From the NCBI RefSeq assembly GCF_002280785.1, contig NZ_NCEQ01000005.1:62001-126000 (forward strand): 64,000 nucleotides of DNA, in the 5' to 3' direction. The translations under genes and the position numbers were made by a program. The notes under the pieces are model-generated. The model did no database searches. It saw only the letters and a program-made list of their open reading frames with translations, and was not told where the DNA came from. The stretch is from Brevundimonas subvibrioides. GTDB lineage: Bacteria; Pseudomonadota; Alphaproteobacteria; Caulobacterales; Caulobacteraceae. This document shows, one piece after another, positions 1 to 7,953 of the stretch; position 1 is the stretch's first letter; each line of letters begins with the position of its first letter.

Positions 1-1404
1 GGCACAGGCGATCCCTTTGCGGGCCTGACCCAGCACGAACGCGAGGAACTGGCCAACCTGTACCGGCTCGGATACCCGCGCGGCGACGAGTTCATGATCG
101 CCAAGCCCATGGGCCAGATCTGGCTGTGGTGTTCGATCGCCGGCATGTTGCTTGAGGAAGACGCCGACTACTTCACCAACTTCTGGACCCAGCCTGGCTA
201 CATTGGCCACGACCGTCCCGAGGTGGTCGCAGACGACCTGATCGACGTCACCCTTCCGATCACCCGCATCATCACCGCCCAGGACCTGATGGGCGAGGAG
301 TTCGCCGGGGCCGAGTACGCCGACTCCAAGGCGATGATCATGCTGATGGCGTCCAGCAGCGGTGCCTGGGATCTGCCGGTCGCGATCGAGGTCAAGGGCC
401 TGACCGGCGGCTACAGCACCGGATGCGGCGTCAAGATCGACAGCGGCGCCGTCGCGGGACGCCAGCTGTTCTGCACCCGCGCGGTCGGCGACATCTGGTT
501 CTGCGACGGGCGGGCAGACGCCAACATCCTGCGCTTCCGCGGGGTCGAGGTCGGCGACAGCGTCCACCTCGACAACCACGCCTTCCTCGCCTTCTGCTAC
601 GCCTATCGGCACCACATTTCCGAAGACCCGCTGAACGATTTCCTGCGCGTGGACGGCCAGCCGATCTATCCGCAGCACGGCGTGCCGGTGCAGTCGCCCC
701 TGATGGGCGTGCCCTATTCCGGTCAGTACGAGGGCAAGTTGCTGTGGGTTCACCACACCCACGACGCCTCGCTTTGGCCGCCCCAGGGCGTGATCTACAA
801 GCGCGCGGTCGAACAGGCGCAAGGGCCCGAAAGGCTGCGCGAGAAGTTTCGCCTGCAGTGGACCCAGAACGCCGAACACGTTCCGCCGATGCTGCTGCCG
901 ACCAATCCCAAACGCGCCACGACGACCTGGCTGATCAACTATATGCCCGTGATCGAACAGGGACTGGTCGATCTGGCGACCTGGGTCGAACAGGGCGTGC
1001 CTCCGGCAGAGACGACCTATGCCTTCTCCGACGGCAAGGTCACCCTGCCCCGGTCTGCCAGGGAACGCGGCGGTATTCAGCCGGTCGTCGAGGTCACTGC
1101 CAACGGCGCCGTCCGAGCGGACGTCAGGGTTGGCGAGCCGGTTACTCTGACAGTCCACGCCGAGGCGCCCGAGGGCGCGGGAACCTTTACCCAGGCGCAG
1201 TGGGATCTCGACGCCAGCGGCGCCTTCTCGCTCAAGGCCGACGTGGCGCCCGGCCAGACCGAACTGACCCTGTCCACGACGACGACCTTCGACAAGCCCG
1301 GCGTCTATTTCGTCACCTGCCGGGTGCGGCTGAACCGTCACGGCGATCCGGCGGCCCGCAGACAGATCGAAAACCTCGCCTCGGCCAGGGTCGTGGTCAC
1401 CTGA
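1..1404 (+). CDS. Unknown protein with C-terminal Ig-like segment (5' truncated)
   Basis: The frame is open from the first base, so the N-terminus and true start lie outside the window; 467 residues are visible. I do not recognise the family. The middle carries several cysteines (around a STGCG stretch and LFCT/WFCD stretches) and many aromatic residues. The last 100 residues, from about VVEVTANG, look like a beta-sandwich Ig/PKD-type domain ending in alternating hydrophobic residues, which suggests an exported or periplasmic protein. It lies 107 bp upstream of a secreted tannase-family gene on the same strand, so a joint role in polymer or ester handling outside the cytoplasm is possible. 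Function is not assigned. Confidence 0.75.
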   Translation, partial: GTGDPFAGLTQHEREELANLYRLGYPRGDEFMIAKPMGQIWLWCSIAGMLLEEDADYFTNFWTQPGYIGHDRPEVVADDLIDVTLPITRIITAQDLMGEEFAGAEYADSKAMIMLMASSSGAWDLPVAIEVKGLTGGYSTGCGVKIDSGAVAGRQLFCTRAVGDIWFCDGRADANILRFRGVEVGDSVHLDNHAFLAFCYAYRHHISEDPLNDFLRVDGQPIYPQHGVPVQSPLMGVPYSGQYEGKLLWVHHTHDASLWPPQGVIYKRAVEQAQGPERLREKFRLQWTQNAEHVPPMLLPTNPKRATTTWLINYMPVIEQGLVDLATWVEQGVPPAETTYAFSDGKVTLPRSARERGGIQPVVEVTANGAVRADVRVGEPVTLTVHAEAPEGAGTFTQAQWDLDASGAFSLKADVAPGQTELTLSTTTTFDKPGVYFVTCRVRLNRHGDPAARRQIENLASARVVVT

Positions 1405-1419
1405 GTCCAAGACGGCGGA

Positions 1420-1445
1420 CGGGTCCAAGGCGGCCCCGATTTTTT
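1420..1445 (+). terminator. Weak candidate terminator
   Basis: A short CGGG/CCCG stem (1420-1423 with 1435-1438) is followed by a run of six T at 1440-1445, just after the stop of the first gene. The stem is only four base pairs, so this is tentative; transcription may continue into the tannase gene. Confidence 0.3.
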
Positions 1446-1511
1446 CCAATGCCCGGCCACGCGTCCGATCAAGAGGCGCGATGCCGGCAAAAACGTCCAG
1501 GGAGGACAATC

Positions 1512-3167
1512 GTGAGTCTATCTATGAAATCCAGGCTATTGGCGTGCAGCGGGGCAGTCGGGGCGCTGGCGCTATTCTACGGATCTTCCGCTTCGGCCGG
1601 AACGTGCGAGACCGCCGCGATCCAGGCCAGCGCACCCGCAGACACCACGATCACCTCGGCGACCCCGACAGCGGCCCCTGTGCCGCACTGCCGGATCGAG
1701 GGCTATGTGACGACCACCAACCCGGGCCCGAACAAGGTCAATTTCCGCCTGCAACTGCCGGACACCGGCTGGCAGAACCGCTACTATTTCATCGGCATGG
1801 GAGGGGCGGCCGGATACGTGCCGTCTGACTCTCAAATCCCCGCAGGAAATCCGCTGGTTCAGGGCTTCGCGGTCGCCGGCACCGACACCGGTCATACCGG
1901 ACACATCCTGGACTGGAGCTTCCTCGCGGATCCCGCCCAGGCGCGCGACCACATCGATCGGGGGGCCCACGTTACCGCCGTGGCGACCCAGCAGATCACT
2001 CGCCTGTACTACGGCGTCCAGTCCTTTTATCGGTACACATCCGGCTGCTCCGGCGGCGGGCGCATGACCACCGAAGCCATCGAGCGGCACCCCGAGGACT
2101 ATGACGGCGTCCTGCTCGGCGCACCCGGCGGACGCAGTTCGGCGACCATGCTGGCCTTCATCAACGCGGCCCAGCAGATGGCGCGCGAACCCGGATCGTG
2201 GGTCTCGCCTGCCAAATTCGCCATGCTGGACGCCAAGGTCACCGCCGCCTGCGACGAGATCGACGGCGCCCGGGACGACATCATCCAGGATCACACCAAA
2301 TGCCTGTTCGACTTCGACACGGTCGCCTGTCTTGACGGTGACAAACCCGACTGCCTGACCCAGCCCGAGCTCAAGAGCATCAAGGCGATCGTGGCGGGAC
2401 CCCGCAGCCCCGCCGGACAGATCAAGGTCGGCTTCCCGATCTCCAACATGACCGTCTGGGCCGGCTTCATGGGCCAGGTGCCGCCGCCGTGGTCAGACGC
2501 CCCAACGGTCGAAAACATGGCACGATCCTCGCCGGGCTATGTGATCGGCAGCTCGCTGGCCAAGGTCCTGTTCGGTCCTGATTTCGACGTCATGACGATG
2601 GACTTCAACGACCAGGCCACCGTCGACCGCTGGTGGGAAGCGACCAAGAAGCTCGATTTCGGCTGGCCCTACAGCGCCGATCTCGCGCCCTATCGCGCCG
2701 CCGGCGGCAAGGTCCTCATGTGGAATGGGGTCAGCGACCCCTGCTGCATCGACACGGAGATGGAGCAATACTACGTCGACGCCGCAACATCGGTCGACGG
2801 CATGGACAACCTGCGCCAGTTCGCCAGCTTCTACAGGATTCCGGGCATGGGCCACTGCGGCTCAGGCACCGGCCCTGGCGATGCGCCCGACGTGCTGATG
2901 ACCGAGCTCATCAACTGGGTCGAGAACGGAGAAGCCCCTGGCGCCGTCGTCGCCCACCGCGGCATCGATCGTCAGCAACTGCTTTTCGCCGATCCCGCGA
3001 CCCGAATGGTGTCCGGTGTCCTCGTGCCGCCGCCGACAGGAACCTCGCGCGACTTCATGCTGTGCCCCTATCCGGAGGTCGCAGTGTTCGATCGCACCAA
3101 GGCTGGAATCCCGGATGCCGTCTACGACGCCGCCAACTGGACCTGCCAGGCGCCACCACGCACCTGA
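1512..3167 (+). CDS. Tannase / feruloyl esterase family hydrolase, secreted
   Basis: Hydrolyses ester bonds of hydroxybenzoate or hydroxycinnamate-type esters if it behaves like its family (tannase and feruloyl esterase, alpha/beta hydrolase fold). The start chosen is GTG at 1512 because GGAGG sits six bases upstream; ATG at 1524 is an alternative, and the longer upstream open frame is not coding. The 551-residue product begins with an Arg/Lys-containing hydrophobic signal peptide ending near SSASA. The family's CS-D-HC arrangement is visible: Cys179-Ser180 in GCSGGG, Asp409 in VSDPCC, and His448-Cys449 in GMGHCGSG. Length fits the family. The gene is followed by a hairpin terminator and by the convergent TetR gene. 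The exact ester is unknown. Confidence 0.88.
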   Translation: MSLSMKSRLLACSGAVGALALFYGSSASAGTCETAAIQASAPADTTITSATPTAAPVPHCRIEGYVTTTNPGPNKVNFRLQLPDTGWQNRYYFIGMGGAAGYVPSDSQIPAGNPLVQGFAVAGTDTGHTGHILDWSFLADPAQARDHIDRGAHVTAVATQQITRLYYGVQSFYRYTSGCSGGGRMTTEAIERHPEDYDGVLLGAPGGRSSATMLAFINAAQQMAREPGSWVSPAKFAMLDAKVTAACDEIDGARDDIIQDHTKCLFDFDTVACLDGDKPDCLTQPELKSIKAIVAGPRSPAGQIKVGFPISNMTVWAGFMGQVPPPWSDAPTVENMARSSPGYVIGSSLAKVLFGPDFDVMTMDFNDQATVDRWWEATKKLDFGWPYSADLAPYRAAGGKVLMWNGVSDPCCIDTEMEQYYVDAATSVDGMDNLRQFASFYRIPGMGHCGSGTGPGDAPDVLMTELINWVENGEAPGAVVAHRGIDRQQLLFADPATRMVSGVLVPPPTGTSRDFMLCPYPEVAVFDRTKAGIPDAVYDAANWTCQAPPRT

Positions 3168-3187
3168 CAGGAGCGAAGCTCGGCCAG

Positions 3188-3217
3188 GACGCCGCTCCAC
3201 CTTCGTGGGGCGGCGTC
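3188..3217. terminator. Hairpin terminator between convergent genes
   Basis: GACGCCGC (3188-3195) pairs perfectly with GCGGCGTC (3210-3217), extended inward by wobble pairs, followed by a T-rich TTCGTCT. It sits between the tannase stop and the stop of the opposing TetR gene and may serve both. Confidence 0.65.
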
Positions 3218-3229
3218 TTCGTCTGAGGA

Positions 3230-3901
3230 TCAGGTTGCGTCGGCCTTGCGGAAGTCGGCACGGGCCTCGGTCGAGAATGGACAGGTAAGCACCGCCAGGG
3301 CGGCCTCGAAGACGTCGCTGCAATACTGGTCGGTGCTGGCATAGCCGGCCGGCGAAAGCTTAAGCTTGCCACCCAACTCGGAAATGCCGTTCAGAAACAC
3401 GCTGGCGCTCAGCGCCAGCCGACGGCGAAAAACATCGGGCTCGAGATGCGAAAGCGATTCGCTGAGCTTGCTGCGGATCTCGGTCGAGGCCGGCGAGATG
3501 TCGGTCGATCGCGCGAACGGATGCTGTTCCGGGTCAAGGTGCATGACCGCCAGGGTGAACCGCGCGTAGTCCTTCATGTCCTGCGCCTCCAGCACCGTCA
3601 CCAGCGGCGAGAACAGGCAGCTCAGCATCCGCGCCACGGTGAAGTCATTTTCCGCTCGGGCTGCGGCGAGCAGGCTCTGGCGATGGGCCTCCATGGCCGG
3701 AAGACGCATCTCCGACACCGCCTGGATCAGGCCAAGTTTGGATCCGAAATGATGCTGGACGACATAGTTGTTCGCCTGGCCCGCGGCGGTGGCCAGCTGG
3801 CGCAGTGAGACTCCATCCAGACCGTGCTGACCGTACAGTCGTTCCGCGGCCAGCATCAGCTTCTTGGCGGTCTTTGGATACTCGGGAAGCAGTCTGGCCA
3901 T
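3230..3901 (-). CDS. TetR-family transcriptional regulator 1
   Basis: A 223-residue TetR/AcrR-type repressor. The N-terminal helix-turn-helix spans about residues 12-58 (AAERLYGQHGLDGVSLRQLA, then HHFGSKLGL), with the usual three-helix layout. The C-terminal 150 residues are helical and should bind a ligand and dimerise; they have no recognisable signature. It is divergent from the secreted carboxylesterase gene at 4240 across a 338-bp gap, so that gap is its most likely target. It is one of only two regulators in the window. Ligand unknown. Confidence 0.88.
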   Translation of the reverse strand: MARLLPEYPKTAKKLMLAAERLYGQHGLDGVSLRQLATAAGQANNYVVQHHFGSKLGLIQAVSEMRLPAMEAHRQSLLAAARAENDFTVARMLSCLFSPLVTVLEAQDMKDYARFTLAVMHLDPEQHPFARSTDISPASTEIRSKLSESLSHLEPDVFRRRLALSASVFLNGISELGGKLKLSPAGYASTDQYCSDVFEAALAVLTCPFSTEARADFRKADAT

Positions 3902-4239
3902 ATCCGGTCCTTGCCCGACTGCCGCGCAAAATAAAAGAAGACCTCATCGCGAGGAAATTCGGGAAGATCGGCACCGGTCAAGTTTAAGGCGCTTGACTTA
4001 CACAGGCGCTCATCCTCAGATGCAGCGGGGCATTTCGGGCGTCGGCAGAAGTCGCCGTCGTTCAATCAGACCTCGAAAAAGGGGCCGTCGGCACTTCGCC
4101 GCACGGCCCGGGAGTGGAAACGCAGTCATCACCGTTCTCACCCGCTTCGAGGCGCGGTCGGCCATGCCGAATCGCCGTCGGAACGCGAGGCGGACCACCA
4201 GCAACGAGGCCATCCGGTCTCAGGAAAGACAGGTTCGGC
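3902..4239. promoter_or_regulatory. Divergent intergenic region, TetR1 / carboxylesterase
   Basis: 338 bp without a supported gene. Open frames cross it, but they have no ribosome site and continue as out-of-frame shadows of the flanking genes. The first 110 bp next to the TetR start are AT-richer than the rest. CTTGACTTA occurs at 3992-4000 and is repeated at 7742-7750 before TonB receptor 1. No perfect long palindrome was seen, and the 17-bp element found elsewhere in the window is absent here. Confidence 0.5.
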
Positions 4240-5904
4240 ATGTCTAATCTCCTCGCGCTCGGCGGAGCCGCATCCGCGTCGGCCGCTGTCATTCTCGCCG
4301 CCGTACTGGCCGTGTCCCTACCGGTGTCCCGCGCCGAGGCCCAGGACGCAGCGCCAGTCGTCACGACCGCCGAAGGCCAGCTCCAGGGCGTGCCGTCCAG
4401 AGGCGTCCTGTCGTTTCTCGGTATCCACTATGGCGCGGACACGGGCGGCGCGAACCGCTTCCTGCCGCCCGCCCCGCCTCCGGCCTGGGGCGGGGTCCGG
4501 GTGGCCGACCGCATGGGCGATCGCTGCCCCCAGCCGTCGGTGAACATGCCGCCGGAAATGGCCAGCGTCCTGTCGTTTTCCGACCTTCCGACCAGCGAGG
4601 ACTGCCTGGTCCTCAACGTCTGGACCCCTGCGGTCGCCGACAACGCCAGGCGACCGGTGATGGTCTGGCTGCACGGCGGCGGCTTCTTCCTGGGGAGTGG
4701 CGGCGACAAATACTACGAGGGCAGCAATCTTTCGCGCGGTCAGGACGTTGTGGTCGTCACCCTGAACCACCGCCTGAACGTGTTCGGCTATCTTGAACTC
4801 GGACCGGAGGCGGGACCTCAGTACGCGGACTCAAACCTGGCGGGGATGCTCGACATCGTGGCCGCCCTGAATTGGGTCAAGGCCAATATCGCATCCTTCG
4901 GCGGTGACCCGGACAACGTCACCATCTTCGGCCAGTCAGGCGGCGGCTCGAAGGTCAGCACCCTTCTGGCCATGCCGTCGGCCCAGGGCCTGTTCCACAA
5001 GGCGATCATCCAGAGCGGCGCGGCCGTCAGGGTCGGCACGGTCGAGGCTGCGACCGCTACGCGCGACAAGCTGTTCACCCAGCTGGGTCTTGAGCCCGGG
5101 AATGTCGCGGCTCTGCGTGCCCTGCCCACAGACATCCTGATGAGGGCAGGCGCCCGCGCCGGACTGCTGGCCTATATGCCCGCCGTCGACGGTGAGACCT
5201 TGCCGACCAACCCGTTCGACCCCGTCGGCTCGCCGCTCTCGGCCAATGTCCCGATCATGGTCGGCTCGACCAAGGACGAGGCCACCAACGTCGTCCTCAG
5301 CGATCCGACCTGGCAGACGATGACCGAGGCCGATCTGACGACACGGGTGGGCGGCATGGTCGGCCCGGCCGAGGCGGCCAATACGATCGCCCTTTACCGC
5401 GCACAGGCCCCGACCGATCGGCCGATGCACCTCTACACCAGCGTCATGACGGACATGATGTTCACGGCGAGCTCGATCACCCTGGCCGAGCGCAAATACG
5501 ATCAGCAGGCCGCGCCGGTCTATATGTACAAGATCGACTGGAACTCGCCGGTGCTGGGCGGCAAGCTCAGGTCGCCCCATGCGGTCGAACTGCCCTTCAT
5601 TTTCGACAACGTCGATGTTTCGGCCGGCCTCGTCGGCGCCGGGCCCGAGCAGGACGCGATGGCGGCACTGATGAGCGCGACCTTTGCCGCCTTCGCCCGT
5701 ACCGGCAATCCGACGATCCCCGGCGCGCCCGCGTGGCCAGCCTATACGCCGCAGACGCGCGAGACCTTTATCTACGACAACCGTCCGACCGTCGTCGCCG
5801 ATCCCAACAGCCAGCTCAGGGCCTACTGGGCCGCCCGAGCCGCCCAGCCCCAGCCGGCCGAGTCCCCGATTCAGAGCGTCATGGACGGTAAGAAGTTTGA
5901 ATAG
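4240..5904 (+). CDS. Type-B carboxylesterase, exported
   Basis: A 554-residue alpha/beta hydrolase of the carboxylesterase type-B / cholinesterase family, hydrolysing carboxylic esters. ATG at 4240 is chosen because a signal peptide follows directly (hydrophobic stretch ending in SRAEAQ) and AGGAAAG lies upstream. The oxyanion-hole HGGG begins at residue 145. The nucleophile is Ser233 in GQSGG, where the family usually has GESAG, so the residue before Ser is Gln rather than Glu. Glu347 is a likely acid and His447 (SPHAVELP) the probable base. It is followed after 51 bp by an SDR, which could oxidise the released alcohol. Substrate unknown. Confidence 0.88.
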   Translation: MSNLLALGGAASASAAVILAAVLAVSLPVSRAEAQDAAPVVTTAEGQLQGVPSRGVLSFLGIHYGADTGGANRFLPPAPPPAWGGVRVADRMGDRCPQPSVNMPPEMASVLSFSDLPTSEDCLVLNVWTPAVADNARRPVMVWLHGGGFFLGSGGDKYYEGSNLSRGQDVVVVTLNHRLNVFGYLELGPEAGPQYADSNLAGMLDIVAALNWVKANIASFGGDPDNVTIFGQSGGGSKVSTLLAMPSAQGLFHKAIIQSGAAVRVGTVEAATATRDKLFTQLGLEPGNVAALRALPTDILMRAGARAGLLAYMPAVDGETLPTNPFDPVGSPLSANVPIMVGSTKDEATNVVLSDPTWQTMTEADLTTRVGGMVGPAEAANTIALYRAQAPTDRPMHLYTSVMTDMMFTASSITLAERKYDQQAAPVYMYKIDWNSPVLGGKLRSPHAVELPFIFDNVDVSAGLVGAGPEQDAMAALMSATFAAFARTGNPTIPGAPAWPAYTPQTRETFIYDNRPTVVADPNSQLRAYWAARAAQPQPAESPIQSVMDGKKFE

Positions 5905-5955
5905 CCGTCCTCTCCCCGAGAAGGCCCGGCCGACCCTTGTGAACGGAAGAACAGC

Positions 5956-6795
5956 ATGACACGTCTCGCCGGCAAGACCGCCGTGATCACAGGAGCCGGC
6001 TCGGGCATCGGCCGCGCCTCCGCCCTGAAATTCGCGGCCGAGGGCGCCGCAGTCGCGGTCACCGACATTCTAGGCGACACCGCCGAGGCCGTCGCCGAGG
6101 AGATCCGATCAGCAGGCGGAAAGGCTATAGGCTTCGCTGTCGATGTCGCCGACGACCTGGCCCTGAAGGGAATGATCGAACGCACCATTTCCGACCTGGG
6201 CAAGCTGGACATCCTGTTCAACAACGCGGTCAACACGGCAGCCGGAAAGCGGAAGCGCGACGTAGATTTCCTTCAGTTCGATCCGGACGTCTTTCATGAG
6301 ATCGTCCAGGTCAACGTCCTTGGCGGGGTGCTGGCATCGAAACACGCCCTGCCTCACATGCTGGAGCGTGGCAGCGGCTGTATCCTGTTCACCTCCTCGA
6401 CCAGTTCGTTGGGCGGCGACGTCGCGCAGTTTTCGTACGGTGCGTCCAAGGCGATGGTGAACTGGTACGTCAAGACGATCGCCACCAACTACGGAAAACA
6501 GGGCATCCGGTGCAACGCGGTCATCCCGGGCGTGATCGAGACCCCGGCGATGAAGGCCTGGGCCAGCGCCGAAATGCATGCCGCCTTCATGAAGCTGCAG
6601 AACGCGCCCCGCCTGGGTCGCCCCGAGGACATCGCCAATTTGGCCGCCTATCTGGCGTCGGACGAGGCGGCCTTCATGAATGGGGGGCTCTACAAATGCG
6701 ACGGCGGCATGACGGCCCCCCTGCCCTTCGCCCAGCTTCAGCTCGACTACCTGATCCCCCGACACAAGCCGGCCGCAGCGCCGATGGAGGCCTGA
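5956..6795 (+). CDS. Short-chain dehydrogenase/reductase
   Basis: A 279-residue classical SDR, an NAD(P)-dependent alcohol dehydrogenase or ketoreductase. The nucleotide-binding motif TGAGSGIG is at residues 12-19, and catalytic Tyr161 and Lys165 are in YGASK. The usual NNAG is NNAV. The C-terminus carries an extra ~25-residue tail (LPFAQLQLDYLIPRH) beyond the usual SDR end. GGAAGAACAGC precedes the ATG. The next gene starts three bases after its stop, so the two are co-transcribed and probably translationally coupled. Confidence 0.9.
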   Translation: MTRLAGKTAVITGAGSGIGRASALKFAAEGAAVAVTDILGDTAEAVAEEIRSAGGKAIGFAVDVADDLALKGMIERTISDLGKLDILFNNAVNTAAGKRKRDVDFLQFDPDVFHEIVQVNVLGGVLASKHALPHMLERGSGCILFTSSTSSLGGDVAQFSYGASKAMVNWYVKTIATNYGKQGIRCNAVIPGVIETPAMKAWASAEMHAAFMKLQNAPRLGRPEDIANLAAYLASDEAAFMNGGLYKCDGGMTAPLPFAQLQLDYLIPRHKPAAAPMEA

Positions 6796-6798
6796 TCG

Positions 6799-7737
6799 AT
6801 GGGCGCCCGACAGGAAGATGCCGTCCAGCAAATGCTGGCGGCATGGAGTAGCGACGGCTCGATCGACATCGATCGTATCTGCGAAAGCTTTTCCGAGGAC
6901 GCCCGCTGGACGCTCTATATGCCGGATGGGCCGACCCTGGTCGGGCACGACGCCATCCGGACTGAACTGGAACGGCAGACGACATACATCTCGGCCATCG
7001 AGACGGAGATTGTGCTCGTCGCCTCGACCGACGACATGGTCATCGCAGAGCGACACGACCGCTTCATGCGTGACGGCAGGCCGGTTGAGCGGTGGGTCGC
7101 GGGCGCCTTTGAACTGAATGGCGACGGACTCATCACGGCCTGGCGCGACTATTTCGACGGACTGGATTTCGCACGGCAGGCAGGCGTTTCGCCGGACAGT
7201 CTTTCGGGCCTGGAGGGCCTTGACGCGCGATCCGGCCTGGATTGCCGACCGCCTATCCCGGAGGCGACGGATGGAACCGGATTGTCCATGGCGCTGCACG
7301 CGCCTCAAGGGCCTCAGCAAGCGTTCGTCGAGCACTTCTGCGAGGCCTGGGGTGACGGAACACCGACCAGCCGGCCCGATGTCGATCGCATCGTGGCGAT
7401 GATGGCCCCGGATGCCGAATGGCGGCTATGGGTCCCGGGCGGGCCGATAGTGAAGGGACGCGACGCCCTGACCGCCGAAATCAACCGCCAGATCGCCTAT
7501 TCGGGCCACAACCGGTGCAACACCGTCCACGCTGTCTCGAACGCCCATGTCGTCATTCAGGAGCGGTCCGACTGGGCCATGCTCGTGGGGCGGCCCTGCC
7601 CGCACCAGATGATCGCCATCTACGAGCTGGATGACGAAGGCCTGATCGTCCGCTGGCGGGAATACATCAACATGGCAGATCTCGATCGGAAACGCGGCGT
7701 CAAGGCCGAGGTCGCCCACGTCGAGACCTCTCTGTAA
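6799..7737 (+). CDS. Tandem limonene-epoxide-hydrolase / SnoaL-like protein
   Basis: A 312-residue protein made of two copies of an NTF2/SnoaL-fold domain, about residues 5-130 and 165-300, joined by a linker. Both copies show the pattern D(I/V)DRI, a D-A-(R/E)-W strand, G-x-D/A-L/I and a late W-R-(D/E)-Y strand. The first copy has Arg-x-Asp (ERHDRF) and a later Asp in WRDYFD, matching the Arg/Asp/Asp catalytic trio of limonene-1,2-epoxide hydrolase. The second has RSD but Glu in WREYIN, so it may be inactive or altered. Two domains in one chain could mimic the usual homodimer. GGAGG lies eight bases before the ATG. Confidence 0.8.
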   Translation: MGARQEDAVQQMLAAWSSDGSIDIDRICESFSEDARWTLYMPDGPTLVGHDAIRTELERQTTYISAIETEIVLVASTDDMVIAERHDRFMRDGRPVERWVAGAFELNGDGLITAWRDYFDGLDFARQAGVSPDSLSGLEGLDARSGLDCRPPIPEATDGTGLSMALHAPQGPQQAFVEHFCEAWGDGTPTSRPDVDRIVAMMAPDAEWRLWVPGGPIVKGRDALTAEINRQIAYSGHNRCNTVHAVSNAHVVIQERSDWAMLVGRPCPHQMIAIYELDDEGLIVRWREYINMADLDRKRGVKAEVAHVETSL

Positions 7738-7953
7738 GTCACTTGACTTATGTTATTCAGAAGATCAGTCTGATATCAGATCAGACTCAAGGGATCAGGG
7801 CTCGCTACCAGGCTTGAGGGACCCGACGCGCTTCATCCAGTTCGATGAAGACACGACAGTCCAGGCGCACGTGACGACATTCAAACCAGCTCGAACATCA
7901 AGGACGGCATAGACGGTCCTGAGCTGGCCAACATCATTTCCTTAGGGGGAAAC
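7738..7953. promoter_or_regulatory. Promoter region of TonB receptor 1 with palindrome
   Basis: 216 bp. CTTGACTTA at 7742-7750 could be a -35-like or operator element, since it is also present at 3992-4000. A perfect inverted repeat AGTCTGAT-N5-ATCAGACT spans 7767-7787 and is the best operator candidate for this receptor. AGGGGGAAAC precedes the ATG at 7954. Confidence 0.6.

Noticed and set aside
423..1511. Upstream extension of the tannase frame
   Set aside because: It overlaps the preceding gene out of frame, is Arg-rich low-complexity, and the signal peptide and GGAGG sit at 1512.
3864..4247. Small open frame across the TetR1/esterase gap
   Set aside because: No ribosome site, Arg-rich composition and overlap with the regulator's 5' end; it is a shadow.
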